From contig CAMDMH010000044.1 in the NCBI GenBank assembly GCA_945901835.1, forward strand, positions 1 to 11,111: DNA of 11,111 bases, in the 5' to 3' direction. Source of the DNA: Devosia equisanguinis (GTDB lineage Bacteria > Pseudomonadota > Alphaproteobacteria > Rhizobiales > Hyphomicrobiaceae). Below, piece by piece: positions 6,783 through 11,111 of the stretch. Numbering within the stretch: position 1 is the first letter of the stretch; the number at the start of each line of letters is the position of its first letter. Position numbers and translations under genes: made by a program. A model generated the notes under the pieces. The model saw nothing but the letters and a program-made list of their open reading frames with translations. It searched no databases and was not told the DNA's origin.

Positions 6783-7826
6783 CTATTCCCGTGGCCCCGC
6801 CATCAAGCCCGACAAAGCCGCACTGCGTCGCAGCCATCGCCGCTCGATCTCGCGGGCGATCAAGTCCGCCGCATCGAGCGGCACGTAGTTCAAAGCACCG
6901 ATCGCGGTCACCCGGTCGGGCAACGGGCGCGTCGCACCATACCTTTGCAAAGCCTCGTGAAAGCGGCGGAATTTAGAGCTGCCACCGGACGGGTGGAAAA
7001 CCCACACGGGACGGCCCGTCGCGCATGCTTCACCGTTCATGTTCACGCTGTCCGCCGTGACGACCAGCGCATCGGCATTCGCGAGGAACTGTGGATAAGG
7101 GTTCGCCCCCGTCATGTCCCAGAGAATGCGCGGGCGGTCACGCGTCGCGTCGTCGGCGGCGCGCACCAGACGTTGATGCGTGCGGCGCGACGGCGTGATC
7201 ATGAAGCTCGCGCCCAGCGCGCCGATCGAACGCAGCGCCTCGCGAAAGCGATCGTCGTCGCTCTCCTTGAAGCGATAGACGCCGTTCTTGCCGCCGAGGA
7301 TCACCGCCACGCGCGGTCCCGGCAGCGCGGCGATCTCGGCAGGCATGGCCGCGCGCAGCTCGGCCAACCGGTGCGTAGTGAAGCTATGCGGCGCCGTTAC
7401 CGTGGTCATGACGTTGGCGCCGCGACGGCGGTCGTGCTCGGGCACCCAGATCAGGTCCGCCGTGCCGGGGCCCGTCTTCGGATCCTGTAGAACCACGGTG
7501 TAGGTGCCGGGACCGGCCAACCGGCGCAAACGGCGGATGTAGGGAATGCTCGCGCGGCCCGTCGCGATCGCTACTCTGGGCCACGGCGGCGCGAAGGGGC
7601 TTCCGGCACTGCCGAATTTCTCGGCGGGAGCGACGGGGCCCCAAGGGGCCGTCATGCGCCAGATGCCGCTCGGCGCTACGTGCTTCATTTCGTAGACGAG
7701 GCCCAGCGCATCGGCGACGCCGCGAGCCTGCACGTCCATGCCGGCCTTGCCGTCGGTGATGATCCACGCGGCGGCGCCGGCCAGTGGCCGATCTGGCGGT
7801 TCGTCTTCCTTGCTGATCGCGTCCAT
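6783..7826 (-). CDS. ELM1-family (DUF1022) protein
   Basis: The protein, about 347 residues, resembles the 'mitochondrial fission ELM1' family (PF06258). The family is common in alphaproteobacteria and named after the plant protein ELONGATED MITOCHONDRIA 1. Recognisable blocks are TDGKAG (24-29), LGGKNG (177-182), SRRT (213-216) and NPYPQFLANADALVVTADS (242-260), followed by a conserved GRPVWVF segment. The fold is thought to resemble GT-B glycosyltransferases, so a role in envelope or sugar chemistry is possible but unproven. I chose ATG 7826 because GAGAAG lies 6 nt upstream; ATG 7844, six codons earlier, lacks a ribosome site. The frame is open to 7925, but that would crowd the divergent Lrp-type gene. 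It is the first gene of the apparent operon with the oxygenase and protease. Confidence 0.85.
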   Translation of the reverse strand: MDAISKEDEPPDRPLAGAAAWIITDGKAGMDVQARGVADALGLVYEMKHVAPSGIWRMTAPWGPVAPAEKFGSAGSPFAPPWPRVAIATGRASIPYIRRLRRLAGPGTYTVVLQDPKTGPGTADLIWVPEHDRRRGANVMTTVTAPHSFTTHRLAELRAAMPAEIAALPGPRVAVILGGKNGVYRFKESDDDRFREALRSIGALGASFMITPSRRTHQRLVRAADDATRDRPRILWDMTGANPYPQFLANADALVVTADSVNMNGEACATGRPVWVFHPSGGSSKFRRFHEALQRYGATRPLPDRVTAIGALNYVPLDAADLIAREIERRWLRRSAALSGLMAGPRE

Positions 7827-7959
7827 GGCATTCTTCTCGCGCATAGAGATGTGGTTCGTCGATGGCACGCAGGGCCGCACCATACAGGACCGGATTTTGC
7901 TATCTGTCGACACGCCGCCTCTCAAACCAGTGCATCATCCGTCCGGAGCGCCCTGCCTC

Positions 7960-8442
7960 ATGATCTCCAAGCTCGACGCCATCGACTGGCGCATTCTCAA
8001 GGAGTTGCAGGCCGACGGCCGGTTGACGAACGTGGCGCTCGCCGCACGCGTGGGGATTACGCCGCCGCCGTGCCTGAGGCGCGTGCGCGCACTCGAGGAA
8101 GGCGGCTACATCGCGGGCTACCACGCCGCCGTCGACGAGGTGCGGCTCGGATTCGCCGTCACCGCCTACGCGATGGTGGGCCTCTACAGCCAATCGGAGG
8201 CAGACCTGCGCGCGTTCGAGAACCGCGTGCTGTCGTGGCCGCTCGTTCGCGCGTGCGACTACCTCGCGGGCGAAACCGACTTCATGCTGCGCTGTGTGGC
8301 GCCCGAACTCTTCGCCTTCCAGGAATTCGTGACTCGCGAACTGACGGCGGCGCCGAATGTCGCGACCGTGAAGACGTTCGTGTCGATCCGCAGCGTGAAG
8401 CGTGAGCCCGGCGTGCCCATGGGGCAGTTCCGGAAGGCTTGA
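7960..8442 (+). CDS. Lrp/AsnC-family transcriptional regulator
   Basis: This 160-residue protein has the standard Lrp/AsnC layout. The N-terminal helix-turn-helix opens KLDAIDWRILKELQADGR, with the recognition region around residues 22-45 (VALAARVGITPPPCLRRVRAL). The C-terminal RAM effector domain spans about 66-145 and includes the typical GETDFMLR loop (104-111), where amino acids usually bind. The ATG at 7960 fits the family start; GGAG at 7944-7947 is 12 nt upstream, a rather long spacing. The gene diverges from the ELM1-oxygenase-protease cluster across 133 bp, so it may control itself and that cluster, though I could not see a clear operator. The effector cannot be predicted. Confidence 0.92.
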   Translation: MISKLDAIDWRILKELQADGRLTNVALAARVGITPPPCLRRVRALEEGGYIAGYHAAVDEVRLGFAVTAYAMVGLYSQSEADLRAFENRVLSWPLVRACDYLAGETDFMLRCVAPELFAFQEFVTRELTAAPNVATVKTFVSIRSVKREPGVPMGQFRKA

Positions 8443-8607
8443 ACCAGGCCCAAGTGTTGCTGCCGGGAAGCAGGGGGGAAGATTGTGAGCGGCTATGCCG
8501 GACACCCCATCACGCGGCACGAATTCGACGCAATCTTGCCCAAGGTGCCTCGCGTGGTTTCGGGGACGCCGAATGCGTCCGGCGGCAGCAATAGAGGGGC
8601 AAGCCGA

Positions 8608-9234
8608 ATGCGCGTGAGAAGTGTCGTATCCAGGTCTGGTTTGATGGCGGTGGCATGCGGCGTCGCATTGGCGGCGGGAGCGGGCTTCGCCAACGCTCAA
8701 GCGCTCGAGGAAACCGTGAGCGAGCGCGACGCGCTGAAGGCTTGCGAGAAGAAGATCTGCGAGATCGTCGTCAAGAAAGAGGCAGGCGGCGGAGATTTCG
8801 CCTGCACGCTGACCAAGACCTGGGCGAAGGACAAGATCAAGGAAGGCATCGAGAAGAAGCGACTGTCCTGGAGCCTCGGCAACGCGCGCTGCGTGATCGA
8901 TGTGGGCATGAAGCGGGCCGACATCCTCGAAGCCATGTCCAAGCCCACCCATACGATCGAGCTCGCGCCGCAGACGGTGAAATGTCAGGTCGAATGGGAG
9001 AAAGATACGCTCGACGTCGCTGTCACGCTCTCGCCGAAGATCCAGTTCAAGGGCGGAAAGGCCGAGAAAGCTTGGCTCGGCGTGAAGAACATCGAGGCGC
9101 CGGCGGTGATTCGCGGTGCGATCTGGACCGTTGCACAAGCGGAGGACTATTTCGGCTTGTTCCACACCGACATGGTCGCCGAGATCAACGAGTTCACCGG
9201 CCAGAAGTGCGTCAAGGCAATGGCGGGGAATTGA
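8608..9234 (+). CDS. Secreted six-cysteine protein of unknown function
   Basis: I do not recognise this family. The 208-residue protein starts with a clear Sec signal peptide (MRVRSVVSRS, then a hydrophobic core to residue 26) and an ANA-Q cleavage site after residue 30. The mature part has exactly six cysteines, C46, C51, C66, C95, C126 and C201, which could form three disulfides in the periplasm. It is lysine-rich with no transmembrane segment or lipobox. I chose ATG 8608 because GAGGGG is about 9 nt upstream and the signal peptide begins there. A GTG at 8485, preceded by AGGGGGGAAG, opens the same frame 41 codons earlier but would bury the signal sequence. The gene follows the Lrp-type gene by 165 bp and converges on puuD. 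Confidence 0.75.
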   Translation: MRVRSVVSRSGLMAVACGVALAAGAGFANAQALEETVSERDALKACEKKICEIVVKKEAGGGDFACTLTKTWAKDKIKEGIEKKRLSWSLGNARCVIDVGMKRADILEAMSKPTHTIELAPQTVKCQVEWEKDTLDVAVTLSPKIQFKGGKAEKAWLGVKNIEAPAVIRGAIWTVAQAEDYFGLFHTDMVAEINEFTGQKCVKAMAGN

Positions 9235-9240
9235 TGAGCT

Positions 9241-9326
9241 GTAGGTTGGGTCAAGCGACGTGCGACCCAACATCAGTCGTGACCGGAAATCGTTGGGTCG
9301 CGGCCATTGGCCTTGACCCAACCTAC
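9241..9326. repeat. GTAGGTTGGGTC palindromic element, copy 2 (compact, 86 bp)
   Basis: Perfect 15-bp inverted repeats, GTAGGTTGGGTCAAG at 9241-9255 and its complement at 9312-9326, bound this element. The 8-mer GTTGGGTC occurs at 9245-9252 and 9292-9299, and its complement at 9264-9271 and 9315-9322. The RNA can therefore fold either as two side-by-side hairpins or as one long stem. It starts 6 bp after the stop of the secreted-protein gene and ends 22 bp before the stop of puuD, so it fills the gap between converging genes. It is the uninterrupted version of the element at 1207-1493. Confidence 0.85.
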
Positions 9327-9348
9327 GTTGTCGGTTCTCACGTCCTAC

Positions 9349-10566
9349 TCACTTCTGTGCAACCCATGCGGCCAGCACGCGGCGCTCGTCCAGGGTCATG
9401 TCGGTGATGTTGTTGGGTGGCATGGCGTGGGAGAGGACCGACTGGATGGCGATGGCAGGCTTCATGCGCGCCATTTCTGCCGGGGTTTCGAGCTTGACGC
9501 CCTTAGGGGGATGCACAACGCCGCGCCAGACGGGCTCGGCCATGTGGCACATCGAGCAGCGCGAGGTGAGGATGTCGTCCACCTCCTTGGGTACCTTCAC
9601 CTGAGCGAGCGCCACTGACTGCTTTATCGGCGGCAACGGTTTCAAGCCGAGACGCTGACGGCCTGCAGGCGTCGAGATCGCCGTAATCCAGATCATCGCA
9701 AGAATGGCTGCCGCGGCGACGCCCCAGGCCCACCACGGATCGCTGCGACCCCAATGGCGCTCGTTGTAGAAATAGCGAACGAGCGCGCCTGCGATCAGGA
9801 CCAGGCCCACGATGACCCAGGCGAGTTTGCTGTCGAAGATCATGGGGTAGTGGCCCGAGATCATCAAGAAAACGACCGGCAGCGTGATGTAGTTGTTGTG
9901 GGTGGAACGGACCTTGCCGATATAGCCGAGGTTGGGGTCCGGCGCGCGACCGGCCTTTAGGTCCTCGATCACCTTGGTCTGATTGGGAATGATCACCAGC
10001 ATGACGTTCGCCGACATTATCGTCGCCATAACGGCGCCGGTATGGAGCAGCGCGCCACGGCCCGAATACACCTGCTGGAAGCCGTAGGCCAAGGCTACGA
10101 CCAACACGAACAGTACCGCGCCCAGCGCCACTTCGTTCTTCGAGAGCGCCGAACGGCAGAGGATGTCATAGACGACCCAGCCCACCGCCAACGCACCGCA
10201 ACCAATCGCGCCCGCCACCAGCGGCGACATCTGCCGCACCGCCGGATCGATCAGATAGAGATCGGCGCCGACATAGTAGATCGTCATCAGCAGGAAGAAG
10301 CCGCTGAACCAGGTCGCGTAGGATTCCCACTTGTGCCAGATCAGATCGGCCGGGAGCTTGTCGGGCGCCACGAGCCATTTGCGGACCTGGTAGAAACCAC
10401 CGCCGTGGACCTCCCAGGATTCGCCGCCCTTCGGGATGTCTGGCGTCGGCTTCATCGAGGCGTCTATGTGCATGAAATAGAAAGATGAACCGATCCAGGC
10501 CATGCCTGCGATCATGTGAAACCAGCGCAGCAGCAGGCTCGCCCATTCGATCAGTAGCGTTTCCAT
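9349..10566 (-). CDS. puuD: Membrane-bound urate hydroxylase with C-terminal cytochrome c domain
   Basis: PuuD oxidises urate to 5-hydroxyisourate in purine breakdown and is thought to pass electrons through its own haem to the respiratory chain instead of making hydrogen peroxide. The 405-residue length is normal. The N-terminal part (Urate_ox_N, PF06181) opens with SLLLRWFHMIAGMAWIGSS and has about eight membrane segments (roughly 5-33, 83-105, 114-135, 145-163, 172-194, 225-242, 247-265, 278-297). The C-terminal domain has the haem motif CSMCH at 337-341 and a likely axial methionine, M382, in AMPPNN. The ATG at 10566 has only a GAGG 4 nt upstream. No other purine-degradation gene is visible nearby, and the upstream neighbour is a broken gene. 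Confidence 0.92.
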   Translation of the reverse strand: METLLIEWASLLLRWFHMIAGMAWIGSSFYFMHIDASMKPTPDIPKGGESWEVHGGGFYQVRKWLVAPDKLPADLIWHKWESYATWFSGFFLLMTIYYVGADLYLIDPAVRQMSPLVAGAIGCGALAVGWVVYDILCRSALSKNEVALGAVLFVLVVALAYGFQQVYSGRGALLHTGAVMATIMSANVMLVIIPNQTKVIEDLKAGRAPDPNLGYIGKVRSTHNNYITLPVVFLMISGHYPMIFDSKLAWVIVGLVLIAGALVRYFYNERHWGRSDPWWAWGVAAAAILAMIWITAISTPAGRQRLGLKPLPPIKQSVALAQVKVPKEVDDILTSRCSMCHMAEPVWRGVVHPPKGVKLETPAEMARMKPAIAIQSVLSHAMPPNNITDMTLDERRVLAAWVAQK

Positions 10567-10711
10567 TTGGCCTCGGACGGAGCAGATGTGGGTTCGCGGT
10601 CAGCCTAGTATGGCCGCCGGCGACTCAAAAGACAGCCTTTCCGACTAATTCCCTCCAGCCGAGGCGTCGAGCTGAAATCGAAGCGGCGATCGTCGAAGGT
10701 TCGCCAAGAGA

Positions 10712-10969
10712 TCAGCAGCAGCCACCGGATGGCGAAATTGCCGCAGGTTGGGCGGACGGGGCCCTGTCGGACGGCATCGCTGTTCCGCCACCAGCAAAGG
10801 TGCCGTAGTGGCGAGAGAAATCGCCGATGAAGTCGAAGTAGGCTGCGAAGCGGGTCTCGGCCAACATCTTCCAGGTGTTGCCACAGACCGGAAAAACCCT
10901 GCCGCGCTCGATAACGCAGTGCTTGTCGAGAACGACCGTATCCTCGGCGTTAGCGATGCCGCCTCTTGA
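10712..10969 (-). pseudogene. arsM: Probable arsenite methyltransferase (ArsM) C-terminal fragment, interrupted
   Basis: A minus-strand frame with no proper start runs 85 codons to a TGA at 10712-10714. It includes DTVVLDKHCVIERG, VFPVCGNTWKMLAETRFA and FDFIGDFSRHYGTFAGGGTA, and ends in a CC pair. From memory this matches the C-terminal domain of ArsM-type arsenite S-adenosylmethionine methyltransferases, which often end in paired cysteines. The SAM-binding domain and the arsenic-binding cysteines would lie upstream and are absent. An in-frame TAA at 10970-10972 and loss of similarity fall just where sequence leading to the IS1595-type transposase begins, so an insertion most likely cut the gene. 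The N-terminal half may continue beyond the window. The broken state is clear; the ArsM name is moderate. Confidence 0.55.
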
Positions 10970-11111
10970 TTACCCCGTCATCACCTCTATGCCGCCACAT
11001 CCGCTTGTTACGCGGTCTTCCGACGCCGGACGGGAGGCCGACATGCCACGCAACAAGGTGCAGTTCCAGAAGGGGCTGAGCTTCATCGAATTCTGTCAGC
11101 GTTACGGAACC
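10970..11111 (+). mobile_element. Left end of an IS1595-type insertion sequence (partial)
   Basis: The stretch between the broken ArsM-like frame and the transposase ATG is non-coding and should hold the left terminal inverted repeat. I could not identify that repeat because the right end is outside the window. The left boundary is set where the ArsM-like frame stops making sense and may be off by tens of bases. The IS1595 family usually makes 8-bp target duplications, which cannot be checked here. Confidence 0.5.
11043..11111 (+). CDS. IS1595-family transposase, N-terminus (partial)
   Basis: Twenty-three codons are visible before the window ends, reading MPRNKVQFQKGLSFIEF and then CQRYGT. 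Transposases of the IS1595/ISXO2 type typically begin with a VQFQKGLS segment followed by a tyrosine-glycine pair, a zinc-ribbon and a DDE-type catalytic domain; the last two lie outside. GGGAGG (11032-11037) is 5 nt upstream of the ATG. The gene reads away from the disrupted ArsM-like fragment. Identification depends on this short N-terminal motif. Confidence 0.7.
   Translation, partial: MPRNKVQFQKGLSFIEFCQRYGT

Noticed and set aside
7900..9321. 473-codon minus-strand frame opposite the Lrp-type and secreted-protein genes
   Set aside because: It lies antisense to two well-supported genes and its translation shows no recognisable domain. It is a high-GC shadow frame.
1207..9326. Repeats considered as CRISPR or phage attachment sites
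   Set aside because: There are only two dispersed copies with terminal inverted repeats, and no regular spacers, cas genes or integrase are present.
10567..10711. Promoter for puuD around a CATACT-like box
   Set aside because: The candidate -35 matches only about half the consensus, and no alternative stands out in this GC-rich stretch.
10645..10884. Minus-strand 79-codon frame with its own start, overlapping the ArsM-like fragment in another frame
   Set aside because: Its translation has no recognisable motif, while the overlapping frame at 10712-10969 gives conserved-looking ArsM-type segments.

Overview
The window looks like chromosome from a high-GC alphaproteobacterium, most likely of the order Hyphomicrobiales. 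This is inferred from the argF-hslO gene order, exported MsrB/MsrA, the RNase R and ELM1-family types, a membrane-bound PuuD and GC-rich intergenic palindromes. No rRNA, tRNA or marker gene fixes the genus. Most genes are housekeeping or stress genes, and the unusual material lies between and at the ends of genes.

Left part (1-2895): the last codons of argF run into hslO (redox chaperone Hsp33) on the plus strand. A 437-bp gene-free stretch follows, holding a short GC-rich hairpin and a palindromic element that appears to be interrupted by a second palindromic element. The msrB-msrA pair comes next on the minus strand. Both products carry export signals, so they probably repair oxidised methionines in periplasmic proteins. 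Hsp33 and the two Msr enzymes all deal with oxidative protein damage, although they are transcribed toward each other.

Middle (2896-7959): rnr (RNase R) is on the plus strand, divergent from msrB. It meets a three-gene minus-strand cluster, separated by a second copy of the GC-rich hairpin. In transcription order the cluster encodes an ELM1-family protein, a 2-oxoglutarate/Fe(II) oxygenase and a CPBP-family membrane protease.

Right part (7960-11111): an Lrp/AsnC regulator diverges from the ELM1 gene. It is followed by an unrecognised secreted six-cysteine protein, then a compact 86-bp copy of the palindromic element, then puuD on the minus strand, which encodes a membrane urate hydroxylase with its own cytochrome c domain. 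The right edge holds the C-terminal end of a probable arsenite methyltransferase (ArsM) gene. It is broken just before the start of an IS1595-type transposase that runs off the window, so it reads as an insertion-disrupted gene.

I saw no CRISPR array, toxin-antitoxin pair, restriction system or clearly new defence system. The strongest leads are the nested palindromic elements, the ELM1-oxygenase-protease cluster and the IS-interrupted ArsM-like gene.
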